Shown: piece after piece, positions 1 to 7,484 of the stretch | Layout: each line of letters starts with the position of its first letter | Position numbering within the stretch: position 1 is the stretch's first letter | Made by a program: the position numbers and the translations under genes | Assembly (NCBI RefSeq): GCF_003752585.1 | Contig: NZ_RKHR01000005.1 | Coordinates: 406,947-470,946 of the forward strand | Source of the DNA: Sinobacterium caligoides | GTDB taxonomy: Bacteria; Pseudomonadota; Gammaproteobacteria; Pseudomonadales; Sinobacteriaceae | Direction: 5' to 3' | Length of the DNA: 64,000 nt | The notes under the pieces: generated by a model | Told to the model about the DNA's origin: nothing | What the model saw: the letters and a program-made list of their open reading frames with translations, nothing else | Databases searched by the model: none

Positions 1-1
1 C

Positions 2-928
2 GAAAAGTACCAATTACCGGCAAGCACAAGCGAGGTAGAGCTGCACGAGTTTCTCAACCAGCACTTTGCCGCCAAGCTGAAAGCAGGCAAGATCGACTCC
101 GTGTTGGACTATTACACCGATCAGATTGATAAAATTGAAGCCTTCATTGACGACAAAAAACTGTTCGAAATCCCCGAGCAGCAGTCCATGAAAATCATGC
201 AAACACCGAGCTTCCTTGAGCCCGTCATTCCTGCGGGTGCCATGTTCCCGCCCCTCGCCCTACGAGAAGGTCGCAAAACCAGCCTGGTCTACTTAACCCT
301 CAAAGAGGATCAGTTGGCCGAGCACACGGAGCTGGGTATTCCCGTGATGATGATTCACGAGGGAATCCCTGGCCACCATCTGCAATTTGCCTCCGCTGCA
401 CAGCACCCTTCGCTGGTCCGCCGCATCTTTAACGCACAAGAGCACTCTGAAGGCTGGACCACGATGCTCGAGGACTACATGCTTGATGTTGGCTATATCG
501 GTGAAGAGCTCGTGGACGAGGTGCGCTTCATCGCCAAGCGTGATATCTCTCGCCTCGTCGCCCGCGTTGGCATTGACCTCTATTTCATGACCAGCAATAA
601 AGACTATCTGCAGGTTGGCCTCGATCTCGACTTCGACAGTGACGATGTGTTTGTCAACGCCGCCAAACTGCTCAAGGAGGCCACCGGCTTCACCGACGGT
701 CGTGTACAGGCCGAGCTGAACTGGTATTGCTCAGAACAAAGCTACCCGCTGAGCTACCTCACTGGCAATCGTTTGGTCTGGCAACTGAAACAGGAAATTC
801 AAGCGGCCAATAAGAAAGGACTTACCCCCCTCGCCCTCGACCAGGCCTTCCACGACATCTACCTCAGCTCCGGCTGCATGCCCGTGGCAAGCCTGCGTCA
901 GGTGTTCTGTCAGCGCGGTTATTTGTAA
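2..928 (+). CDS. DUF885 family metallopeptidase-like protein, 3' part only
   Basis: The reading frame is open from the window edge, so the N-terminal part lies outside; about 308 residues are visible. The zinc-binding motif HEGIPGHH is encoded at 356-379, and a downstream EHSEGW motif (about 35 residues later) would supply the third zinc ligand. This pattern is typical of DUF885 proteins, which are distantly related to M3/M32-type zinc peptidases and in gammaproteobacteria are often exported or lipid-anchored. No signal peptide can be judged because the start is missing. The substrate is unknown. The stop codon overlaps by ten bases the stop end of the convergent nitronate monooxygenase gene. 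The family call is firm; the peptidase activity is inferred from the motif. Confidence 0.85.
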   Translation, partial: EKYQLPASTSEVELHEFLNQHFAAKLKAGKIDSVLDYYTDQIDKIEAFIDDKKLFEIPEQQSMKIMQTPSFLEPVIPAGAMFPPLALREGRKTSLVYLTLKEDQLAEHTELGIPVMMIHEGIPGHHLQFASAAQHPSLVRRIFNAQEHSEGWTTMLEDYMLDVGYIGEELVDEVRFIAKRDISRLVARVGIDLYFMTSNKDYLQVGLDLDFDSDDVFVNAAKLLKEATGFTDGRVQAELNWYCSEQSYPLSYLTGNRLVWQLKQEIQAANKKGLTPLALDQAFHDIYLSSGCMPVASLRQVFCQRGYL

Positions 929-1968
929 GCAACAAGCGAACGAGTAAGTTCGGCCGCAGCCAGCGCTTGGCAACCGCTGCGGTTTTCGCCACACCACAGT
1001 GGCGAGAAATCACTACTCCCCTGCTGTTCAGCATGCTGCCGCAGGGCGGTAATTGCCGGTGAGGTCAACGGGTAGGCCGGGATATCATCGCGCATAGCAC
1101 CCAACTCCTCCATCACGCGATTGACAATGCCACGAGCAGGACGCCCCGTGAACAAGTTGGTCACCGCCGTTTCCCCTACCGCCGATGCGAGAGCTGCACG
1201 ATGCAGCGCACTGGTCTTTGCTTCCGGGCAGAGCAAGTAGGCTGTGCCTAACTGGGCGGCAATCGCCCCCTGCTTCAACACCGCGGCGACCCCGCTCGCA
1301 TCGGCGATACCGCCTGCGGCGATCACCGGAATAGAGAGCTTATCCGTTAGCTGCGCTAACAGAACTGAGCGACGCTGCTGTGTTGTCAGCGCTTCACTGA
1401 GAAACATCCCTCTGTGCCCACCCGCTTCAAGCCCCTGAGCAATGACCACATCTGCGCCATTGGCCTGCAACCAGAGCCCCTCCTGCAACGTCGTGGCCGA
1501 AGAGAGTACCGTCGCCCCCCAAGACTTCACTCTGGCCAGTAACGTCGGCTCTGGTAAGCCAAAATGAAAGCTGACCACCTGTGGCTGATACGCCTCAACA
1601 ATATCCGCCACCCGATGATTAAAAGGCTGACGGCTCGGCACCGCCGGGATCTCTGCCGCATCCAGCCCTTGCTCTAAGAAATACGGTGATAGCAGTGCTC
1701 GCCACCGCGCCTCACGCACTTCATCGATCGCTGGTGTTCGGTGGCAAAAAAAGTTGAGATTAATGGGGCGCGTCGTTTGCGCGTCAATGATAGTCAGCTG
1801 CTCGCGCAGCGCCTGCTCCGAAAGCATGCCACAGGGTAGCGACCCCAACCCGCCTGCAGAGGCCACGGCCAAAGCCAGCGCACTATCTTGCACGCCGGCC
1901 ATCGGCGCCTGAATAATAGGGCGCTCGACCCCTAATACCGTTTGACAATCCATCGTGTAAGCCCTCAA
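919..1968 (-). CDS. Nitronate monooxygenase (2-nitropropane dioxygenase family)
   Basis: A 349-residue FMN-dependent TIM-barrel enzyme that would oxidise nitronates to carbonyl compounds and nitrite. The N-terminus carries the family signature RPIIQAPMAGVQ (about residues 16-27). The middle has GADVVIAQGLEAGGHRG (about 173-189), which includes the phosphate-contacting EAGGH stretch, followed by IPVIAAGGIADASG and the substrate-loop region QLGTAYLLCPEA. The length matches class I enzymes. The likely role is detoxification of propionate-3-nitronate or nitroalkanes in the cytoplasm. It is transcribed alone, convergent with the DUF885 gene. A short GC-rich hairpin (1980-2003) and a 13-bp tandem repeat lie just upstream of its start. 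Confidence 0.85.
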   Translation of the reverse strand: MRAYTMDCQTVLGVERPIIQAPMAGVQDSALALAVASAGGLGSLPCGMLSEQALREQLTIIDAQTTRPINLNFFCHRTPAIDEVREARWRALLSPYFLEQGLDAAEIPAVPSRQPFNHRVADIVEAYQPQVVSFHFGLPEPTLLARVKSWGATVLSSATTLQEGLWLQANGADVVIAQGLEAGGHRGMFLSEALTTQQRRSVLLAQLTDKLSIPVIAAGGIADASGVAAVLKQGAIAAQLGTAYLLCPEAKTSALHRAALASAVGETAVTNLFTGRPARGIVNRVMEELGAMRDDIPAYPLTSPAITALRQHAEQQGSSDFSPLWCGENRSGCQALAAAELTRSLVAYK

Positions 1969-2017
1969 TTAGCACTGAGCCACGGCGTTATTCTATGCCG
2001 TGGTGAACAGTCGGAAT

Positions 2018-2074
2018 CTATTCGCTACTACTATTCGCTACTAGTATTCGCTACTAGTATTTGCTACCACTATA
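2018..2074. repeat. 13-bp tandem repeat, about four copies
   Basis: Units of the form CTATTCGCTACTA follow each other at 2018, 2031, 2045 and 2058, the last with two substitutions. The array lies upstream of the nitronate monooxygenase start (minus strand) and downstream of a CCACGGC/GCCGTGG hairpin (1980-2003). It is a short minisatellite that could vary in copy number. No protein is encoded. Confidence 0.8.
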
Positions 2075-2147
2075 GAATCGAGGACGACTGAGCACAATGT
2101 ATCTCAAACGTTTGGTAATTATCGGTGACACCAATATACGGCCATTG

Positions 2148-2384
2148 TCAGTGCTTGTGGCTGCCATCGCAGAGTGGCGGTCGTGCGGTTTGCTTACAGC
2201 CACAGAAGAAAACCCGCTCGGATACTAAGGCGTCATAACGAAGCGGTGAAAAAGTGGTTCCTTGATGGGAACCATCACAAAAAGGCTGTTTTTGACTGCG
2301 CCCACAAGCACACCAAAAATAGCACTTCCCCGCTTCAACATCGACGGCAAATGGGGTGTTGGACGCACGTATAGGCTCATTCAT
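2148..2384 (-). CDS. CDGSH-type iron-sulfur domain protein
   Basis: A 78-residue cytoplasmic protein with two CDGSH zinc-finger-like motifs, each expected to hold a 2Fe-2S cluster through three Cys and one His. The first is CACGRSQKQPFCDGSH, the second CGCKQTARPPLCDGSH, close to the C-terminus. This is the usual two-domain bacterial mitoNEET-like arrangement; such proteins are thought to store or pass Fe-S clusters or electrons. The ATG at 2384 is chosen because AAGGAG lies six bases upstream; a GTG one codon earlier (2387) is also in frame. It stands alone, divergent from the alcohol dehydrogenase gene. Function beyond cluster binding is not known. Confidence 0.85.
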   Translation of the reverse strand: MNEPIRASNTPFAVDVEAGKCYFWCACGRSQKQPFCDGSHQGTTFSPLRYDALVSERVFFCGCKQTARPPLCDGSHKH

Positions 2385-2598
2385 CACACGCTCCTTAGTA
2401 CCCTTACCAGGTACCCGCTAACCATAATTTTCCCCATTAATCATAGTCCGCCACATACCGTTACCCCCACCTCACCTTTTATCACGACAAAATAATGGCC
2501 AAGATTGAGCACGATGCTTATGATCAACGGGCTAAGTTCCGCCCACAACGCGGGCTATAGCCTGAAACGGATCAATAACAAATAATAAGGATGATCAC

Positions 2599-3609
2599 AT
2601 GATTAAAGCCTATGCTGCGACCGATGCGGGAGCCGAGTTAACCCCCTACGAGTACGACCCCGGGCCGCTCGCTGACGGGGACGTCGAGATAGCCGTTGAG
2701 AGCTGCGGCATTTGCCACAGTGACCTGAGCATGCTCGATAACGAGTGGGGGCTCAGCCAGTATCCTCTCGTGCCTGGCCACGAAATCGTCGGTACCGTCG
2801 CCGCGATCGGCAGTGACGTCACCCAACTGAAGGTAGGCCAACGCGTCGGGCTTGGCTGGCAATCCGGCTTTTGCCTGGATTGCTCCAGCTGCGACAAAGG
2901 CGATCACAATCTCTGCAAACAGGCCTCCTTTTCAATCATCGCGCGCCATGGCGGCTTTGCAGATAAGGTCAGGGCACAAGCCAACGCTGTTGTTGCCCTG
3001 CCTGAGAATATCGACGCCGAATCTGCAGGACCGTTATTCTGTGGCGGCATCACCGTCTTCAATCCACTGGTCGAATTTAACATCAAACCGGGCGACAAGG
3101 TGGCCGTCATCGGCATCGGTGGCCTTGGTCATCTCGCGATACAGTTCCTCAAGGCTTGGGGCTGTCACACAACAGCCTTTACCTCGAGTAAAGACAAGGC
3201 CTTAGAAGCATTAGAGCTGGGTGCTGACAGCGTCCTCGACAGCACAAACGCCGCCAGTTTAGCTGCCGCCGCCGATCGCTTCGACTTTATTATCTCAACG
3301 GTTAACGTCACACTCGACTGGAACGCCTACATCGCGACTCTTGCACCGAAAGGCCGCCTGCACTTTGTCGGCATCACGCTTGAGAATCTCGATATTGCTG
3401 TTTTACCACTTTTAATAGGACAACGAACAATCTCTGGCTCGCCGGTAGGCAGCCCCGGCACGATGGAGAAGATGCTCAGCTTTGCCGCCAAGCATCAGAT
3501 TAAACCGATGGTTGAGTACTTTGATTTTAGCGATATCAATAACGCTATTACCCATCTACGAGAAGGCAAAGCACGCTACCGGGTTGTCTTGAAGCACCCT
3601 AGCGACTAG
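2599..3609 (+). CDS. Zinc-dependent alcohol dehydrogenase, cinnamyl-ADH/YahK type
   Basis: A 336-residue medium-chain dehydrogenase/reductase. The catalytic zinc site is visible as CGICHSDLSM (Cys about 37) and PGHEIVG (His about 60). The structural zinc loop has four cysteines in CLDCSSCDKGDHNLC (about 93-107). The Rossmann signature is GIGGLGHLAIQF (about 173-184). These features place it among NADP(H)-dependent broad-range aldehyde reductases such as E. coli YahK. AAGGA nine bases upstream of the ATG is a good ribosome site. It reduces aldehydes or oxidises primary alcohols in the cytoplasm; the natural substrate cannot be read from sequence. It is transcribed alone. Confidence 0.88.
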   Translation: MIKAYAATDAGAELTPYEYDPGPLADGDVEIAVESCGICHSDLSMLDNEWGLSQYPLVPGHEIVGTVAAIGSDVTQLKVGQRVGLGWQSGFCLDCSSCDKGDHNLCKQASFSIIARHGGFADKVRAQANAVVALPENIDAESAGPLFCGGITVFNPLVEFNIKPGDKVAVIGIGGLGHLAIQFLKAWGCHTTAFTSSKDKALEALELGADSVLDSTNAASLAAAADRFDFIISTVNVTLDWNAYIATLAPKGRLHFVGITLENLDIAVLPLLIGQRTISGSPVGSPGTMEKMLSFAAKHQIKPMVEYFDFSDINNAITHLREGKARYRVVLKHPSD

Positions 3610-3639
3610 ATCAGCGGAATCAGCTCGGTATCAAACCTA

Positions 3640-3870
3640 TCAGCGACGCAGCATGATATCGAGTTGATCGACAATCTCCACCCAATCCGCATCCTCATCT
3701 TTCGCCTGCTGCAGAAACATCGCCTGCGACTCACTCCAGAAGCTCGCCTGACTCAGCCTAACACCTTCAGGCACCACATGGCCGTCAATAAACGTGGCGA
3801 TGGCCTCCGTAGAGCTATCAAGCCCAAGCTGATCGAAAAGTGAACTAATAGTATGAATAGGTGTTTCCAT
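3640..3870 (-). CDS. DUF2789 family small protein
   Basis: A 76-residue acidic protein (METPIHTISSLFDQLGL...) with the length and N-terminal pattern of the DUF2789 family, common in gammaproteobacteria and of unknown function. The start at 3870 is preferred because AGAAGG lies nine bases upstream; an in-frame GTG two codons earlier is too close to that site. There is no signal peptide or membrane segment. It is convergent with the alcohol dehydrogenase gene, 30 bases apart, and its 5' side faces the small-RNA array. Confidence 0.8.
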   Translation of the reverse strand: METPIHTISSLFDQLGLDSSTEAIATFIDGHVVPEGVRLSQASFWSESQAMFLQQAKDEDADWVEIVDQLDIMLRR

Positions 3871-4006
3871 GACCACTTACCTTCTCTACAAGATGAGGTT
3901 CAATAACATGATCAAAGATAGCGGAATAGTGCCGTAATAGCGATAACGAGTCGGCTGCTTGGTTAGAGCCAATAAAAGCTTGGATAAATAGACAGGAAGA
4001 GAGATG

Positions 4007-4227
4007 GAAAAAATAGTAGAGAGGCCAGCGGTTTTATTATTGTTATTAATTTTGCTGTTGTACTCACCCAAGTGATTATCTCTGCGGATAATTTTCTACT
4101 TTAAGCAAGTGCCTCTCAATGCTTCACGGCGCTATACAATCGACTATTACCGTATTTATTGTTGTTATTCGGCTTATTATTAGTAGTCTCAAGGACCTTA
4201 TGTCGATCGCTATATCCGTGTAACTTG
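4007..4227 (-). ncRNA. Putative structured small RNA, copy 1 of 3
   Basis: One of three diverged repeats with no open reading frame of note. Promoter: -35 TTGCAG (4256-4261) and -10 TATAGT (4234-4239), minus strand, 16-bp spacer; transcription should begin near 4227. The 3' end has a CAGC/GCTG stem (4054-4057 with 4026-4029), then GGCCTCTC and a six-base U run (4008-4013). Inside are a perfect ATTATC/GATAAT hairpin (4075-4092) and a small hairpin at 4185-4197 next to the conserved CTAATAATAAGCCGA stretch. The predicted length is about 220 nt. Bases 4262-4546, up to copy 2, hold nothing I recognise. Confidence 0.75.
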
Positions 4228-4233
4228 CAATTG

Positions 4234-4261
4234 ACTATATAGGTATTTTCCACTACTGCAA
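4234..4261 (-). promoter_or_regulatory. Sigma70-type promoter of small RNA copy 1
   Basis: On the minus strand, TTGCAG and TATAGT are separated by 16 bases. The same TATAGT and spacer length recur at copies 2 and 3 although the spacer sequence differs, which argues that this is a working promoter. Confidence 0.75.
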
Positions 4262-4546
4262 TCACTTTTTAATCCGACAATAAAAATAAGCGGCAGACAC
4301 GTCAGCCTGTTACTTTTGGTGCAAACGACGGTGGCAAATAACGATGATATTGTGAGCGAACGTAACAGTACAAAGATGTTATTACGAAGCACTAGAGGAC
4401 GAAAACGGCAGAGACGAAGTCAGCTATTGATAACAGTTAGAGATGAAAGTGAGCTGCTGACGATACAGAAGTGAAATGCAGGTGGTTCGAACGACGGGGA
4501 ATACTTGAGCGGAATAATACAGAAATCATGTTTCTTAAACGTAACA

Positions 4547-4761
4547 CAAAAAAATGACCAGAAGGCCGACCATTTTATTATTTTTATATGGTCGTTCTGC
4601 TTAATTGGGTAGTTATCTCTGCGGATAATTTCTACTTCAACTACGCGCCTTCCAAAGTTACACGCCCTATTTTATTCTACGTTTACCGTTTTATTGTTTT
4701 TATTCGGCTTATTATTAGTGGTCTTAAAGACCTTATGTAGTTTCTATTTCCGTGTAACTTG
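4547..4761 (-). ncRNA. Putative structured small RNA, copy 2 of 3
   Basis: Second repeat, about 215 nt. Promoter: TTGAAC (4790-4795), 16 bases, TATAGT (4768-4773). The terminator is the clearest of the three: CGACCAT/ATGGTCG (4588-4594 with 4567-4573), followed by GGCCTTCTGGTC and seven U (4548-4554). A ten-base perfect long-range stem joins the 5' end (4751-4760) to 4655-4664. Internal hairpins are GGTC/GACC (4720-4732) and TTATC/GATAA (4613-4628). There is no start codon with a useful reading frame. Bases 4796-5059 up to copy 3 show no feature. Confidence 0.78.
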
Positions 4762-4767
4762 GTGAAG

Positions 4768-4795
4768 ACTATATAGGGATTTATACGTAGTTCAA
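4768..4795 (-). promoter_or_regulatory. Sigma70-type promoter of small RNA copy 2
   Basis: TTGAAC and TATAGT on the minus strand, 16-bp spacer, in the same position relative to the RNA as in copies 1 and 3. Confidence 0.75.
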
Positions 4796-5059
4796 CCTTA
4801 TTTAGGGTTTATTAACAAATCGACATGTACGATCGTGCCAAAAAACACTATCCCATTGATTTACTGTAGATCAATTCACATTGTTTTTATCGCTATCACT
4901 ATTGCTCTGCTACACAGCCGTAGCCAGCACCACAGCGCAAGGTTCAATGACAGGCGAGAGAGAACAACCTTATAGTGAAACGCAATGCGTTAACCTAGCC
5001 CATATAATGGCTGCGAGCAGAGTAAGAGCGAGAGGGAAATGAATACGATATGAAGAAAG

Positions 5060-5276
5060 AAAAAAATAATAGAGAGGCCAACCGATTTATTGCTTTTATT
5101 ATCTGGTCGTGATGCTTACTTAAGTGATTATCTCTTCGGATAATTTTCTACTTAGGCAAGCGCCTCTCAATGTCACATGTCCAACCAACTTAATCTTGCC
5201 GTTATTATTGTTTTTGATCGGCTTATTATTAGTAGTCTTGAAGACTTTATGTAAGCTTCGGTTGCTGTGTGACTTG
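5060..5276 (-). ncRNA. Putative structured small RNA, copy 3 of 3
   Basis: Third repeat, about 217 nt. Promoter: TTGCGG (5305-5310), 16 bases, TATAGT (5283-5288). The ATTATC/GATAAT hairpin (5127-5144) is closed on a TCTTCG loop where copies 1 and 2 have TCTGCG. The 5' hairpin is AGTC/GACT (5234-5246), replacing GGTC/GACC of copy 2. The long-range stem is GTCACA/TGTGAC (5268-5273 with 5172-5177), a C-G pair replacing a U-A pair of copy 2. The terminator stem CGACC/GGTTG (5105-5109 with 5079-5083) precedes GGCCTCTC and a U run (5061-5066). The only ATG in the unit is followed at once by a stop. Confidence 0.78.
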
Positions 5277-5282
5277 CTAACG

Positions 5283-5310
5283 ACTATATAGGGACTTATA
5301 CCTACCGCAA
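5283..5310 (-). promoter_or_regulatory. Sigma70-type promoter of small RNA copy 3
   Basis: TTGCGG and TATAGT on the minus strand with a 16-bp spacer, matching the arrangement at copies 1 and 2. Confidence 0.75.
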
Positions 5311-5378
5311 CGTTTTTCGTTATCTGACAAGAAAGTTTAATATGTCAGTCGTATTTCGTTACTTTTAGTACTCACGCT

Positions 5379-5403
5379 ACTCAGCTTTTACGTCAGGCTG
5401 AGT
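5379..5403 (-). terminator. Hairpin downstream of the PepSY gene
   Basis: A seven-base perfect stem ACTCAGC/GCTGAGT lies 16 bases past the stop of the PepSY gene. The U tract after it on the minus strand is poor, so this is a possible rather than a certain terminator of the receptor module. Confidence 0.4.
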
Positions 5404-5418
5404 TGCTGAGTAACACCG

Positions 5419-6906
5419 CTATGCTGGTTCGTTGGCCGGCTCAGGTGCCAGCACTTTACGTGGCAAGCTATGGCGCCCCAGCCAAGCAAAGGCAAAGCCG
5501 GACAACATTAAACAGCTACTAACGACCACCGTTACTGGAGTGCTGTCGCTCACCCCGTAACGAGCATAGTAGGCTGCTACCGTCGCCCAGCAATAAATAG
5601 CACAGAGCCGCTGTAGGTTACGTCGACTACGAGTAACATCTCGTCGCCGCACCGCAGCTAACACGGCCACCAGCAGTACACCGAGAAATACCCATAACAC
5701 CTTCTCAGGTAACCAAATCGATGCTCCTAGCGAAACAATTAACGCCAGCGGTGTACCCCAAACAGCCCCTACCCAGGAATGATCGACAATATCGTTACGA
5801 TTGCGACGAATCAGCCAAATCTGAATGCCGCTGACACAAATATACGTCAGCGCCAATCCCAGCAATAGAAAGCCCCACTTCACCCAGATAGGGCCAAAGG
5901 CACCAAAGTGTAGACGGTAAACAGAGTAAGCAGCCTGTCGCCCGGCGGGCCCGTCCGCTAACCCCTGCGGGCCAATATAGCTACCATCTGCTGCGAAACG
6001 ATAGAGCTCTGAGTAAACCAAACGGCCTGGTAGCGTCGCCGCGACTTCAAAGAACTGACCTCGGCTGCCCAGCTGATGAATGACCACGTACAATGGTTCC
6101 GCCTCCGGTACTTCGCGATGCAGATTACTCAATGCATTATCGAAGTCCAACGCCACCACACGCTGATCAAACACCGGATCCTTGCCAAAGAAGTCATCCA
6201 TCATCGCCTGTCTATCACCGTCATAATGAGCGGCAGAGCCTGCGACAATGAGCAAGCTCACCAAACCAAAGTAAGCACCAGTGATAGCAATCATCAAGTG
6301 GAATGGTAAGCCCCATACCGACAAACGGTTATGCAGGTCGACAGACTCCATGCGTCGACTACCACCGAGCCGTAAGCGGAAGGCGTCCTTGAATATCTTG
6401 GGATGTGCCAACACACCAGAGACAATCAGCGCTAACAACATCACGCCAAAAATACTCACGATGATCACCCCGAGCATCTCAGGCAAATGCAGCGAACCGT
6501 GCAGATGACGCAACATAATAGCCCAGCCATCGGCGACACTATGTACGGGTTCACCGGCGCTATCCAGATACCATTCATACTCTTCGCCGGCAATCTCACC
6601 AGAGACATGCATACGCGGCATCGCCTCCGTTGGAAAGACGACATAGAGCTGTTCAGGAAGCTTACTGGCATCGGTATCCGCACCGACACGCTCGATAAAC
6701 CCCGTCACCGCAGTATCAATAGTCCGCGCGTCATAATCATGAAACTCAGCCACTTGCGGCGCCTCCCAGCGCTGCAAATGATCGGCAAAAACGGCTAGAG
6801 CGCCGGTCAAGCAAAGCCAATACATCACCACCGCTACCGCGATGGCCAGTATCGAGTGAGCCTGTAAAGATTGTTTAATCGTATTAGAGGGCAATGATAA
6901 ATTCAC
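5419..6906 (-). CDS. PepSY-associated TM-helix protein, siderophore-iron reductase-like
   Basis: About 495 residues with several membrane helices: an N-terminal one ending in LCLTGALAVF, then LGVIIVSIFGVMLLALIVSG, LSVWGLPFHLMIAITGAYFG, and a cluster of hydrophobic segments at the C-terminus. The HLHGSLHLP and LHNRLSVWGLPFHL segments carry the histidines typical of PepSY_TM proteins, which probably bind heme. Relatives next to siderophore receptors, such as Pseudomonas FpvG, help release iron from ferri-siderophore by reduction in the periplasm; that role is inferred here from context. The start is uncertain: GTG at 6906 puts the usual short tail before the first helix, while GTG at 6942 would overlap the upstream gene. 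Confidence 0.8.
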   Translation of the reverse strand: MNLSLPSNTIKQSLQAHSILAIAVAVVMYWLCLTGALAVFADHLQRWEAPQVAEFHDYDARTIDTAVTGFIERVGADTDASKLPEQLYVVFPTEAMPRMHVSGEIAGEEYEWYLDSAGEPVHSVADGWAIMLRHLHGSLHLPEMLGVIIVSIFGVMLLALIVSGVLAHPKIFKDAFRLRLGGSRRMESVDLHNRLSVWGLPFHLMIAITGAYFGLVSLLIVAGSAAHYDGDRQAMMDDFFGKDPVFDQRVVALDFDNALSNLHREVPEAEPLYVVIHQLGSRGQFFEVAATLPGRLVYSELYRFAADGSYIGPQGLADGPAGRQAAYSVYRLHFGAFGPIWVKWGFLLLGLALTYICVSGIQIWLIRRNRNDIVDHSWVGAVWGTPLALIVSLGASIWLPEKVLWVFLGVLLVAVLAAVRRRDVTRSRRNLQRLCAIYCWATVAAYYARYGVSDSTPVTVVVSSCLMLSGFAFAWLGRHSLPRKVLAPEPANEPA

Positions 6907-6913
6907 AATAACA

Positions 6914-7459
6914 TCACATATAAAGGAAACTAAAAGCGCCACCCGAGAGTAGCGCCATCAAAATCGTCAATCTTAGCTGCCGCATACTGGCACAAATCAC
7001 TACAGCCAATACGGCCCACAACAGCGGAAACAACAACACCCCTACCAGCCACCGATTCGCCATTACCAACGGTAACGGCTGAATGACCAGCAAACTTAAC
7101 AGGCAGGCGGTCAAGCCGGCCAGCAATGAGGTATTGAAAAAGAGCGCAGCGCGACGAAGCATCGTCGCCGATGCACTTTGTTTCGATGCTTTCGAAGAAG
7201 AGGGCTTGGCTGCAGGCTTGCGCGGCGTCCGTTCGCTGTTGAACAACACAAAGAGCGCGCCAAACAGCGACCAACCGACACAGAGGTAGACTAACGAATA
7301 CTCAATCCCGATCTCAGCCGCTAACAGGTACAGAGGCGGCAACAAGAGTAACCACCCCCCTACCAGCGACAGCCGGGACAACACTGAAGTCCTGCGCCAA
7401 CTCAGGCGCAGCAGTGCAACGGCGCCAAGCACTAATGACGCCGCCAACAGACTGATCAT
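6914..7459 (-). CDS. Small inner-membrane protein of the siderophore-uptake module
   Basis: A 181-residue protein with about six hydrophobic segments: two at the N-terminus (MISLLAASLVLGAVALL, VGGWLLLLPPLYLLAAEIGI), one near 56-75, then after a charged Ser/Lys-rich linker (RKPAAKPSSSKASK) three more. It lies between the TonB receptor and the PepSY gene, 25 bases from the first and touching the second, so the three are likely co-transcribed. Small membrane proteins of the DUF3649/DUF3325 kind occupy this place in many siderophore loci; I cannot assign this one to a family with certainty. It is probably an accessory subunit of the PepSY protein. Confidence 0.7.
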   Translation of the reverse strand: MISLLAASLVLGAVALLRLSWRRTSVLSRLSLVGGWLLLLPPLYLLAAEIGIEYSLVYLCVGWSLFGALFVLFNSERTPRKPAAKPSSSKASKQSASATMLRRAALFFNTSLLAGLTACLLSLLVIQPLPLVMANRWLVGVLLFPLLWAVLAVVICASMRQLRLTILMALLSGGAFSFLYM

Positions 7460-7484
7460 AGGGAAACTCCTTTCCTAGCCGCTG

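Noticed and set aside
3886-4392. Minus-strand open frames of 60-61 codons across small RNA copy 1
   Set aside because: Frames are not kept in copies 2 and 3, have no ribosome site, and overlap stems that covary as RNA.
4007-5276. The three repeats as integron attC sites, IS remnants or CRISPR units
   Set aside because: They are too long and too far apart for attC or CRISPR repeats, carry no terminal inverted repeats or transposase frame, and each has a promoter and terminator in the same orientation.
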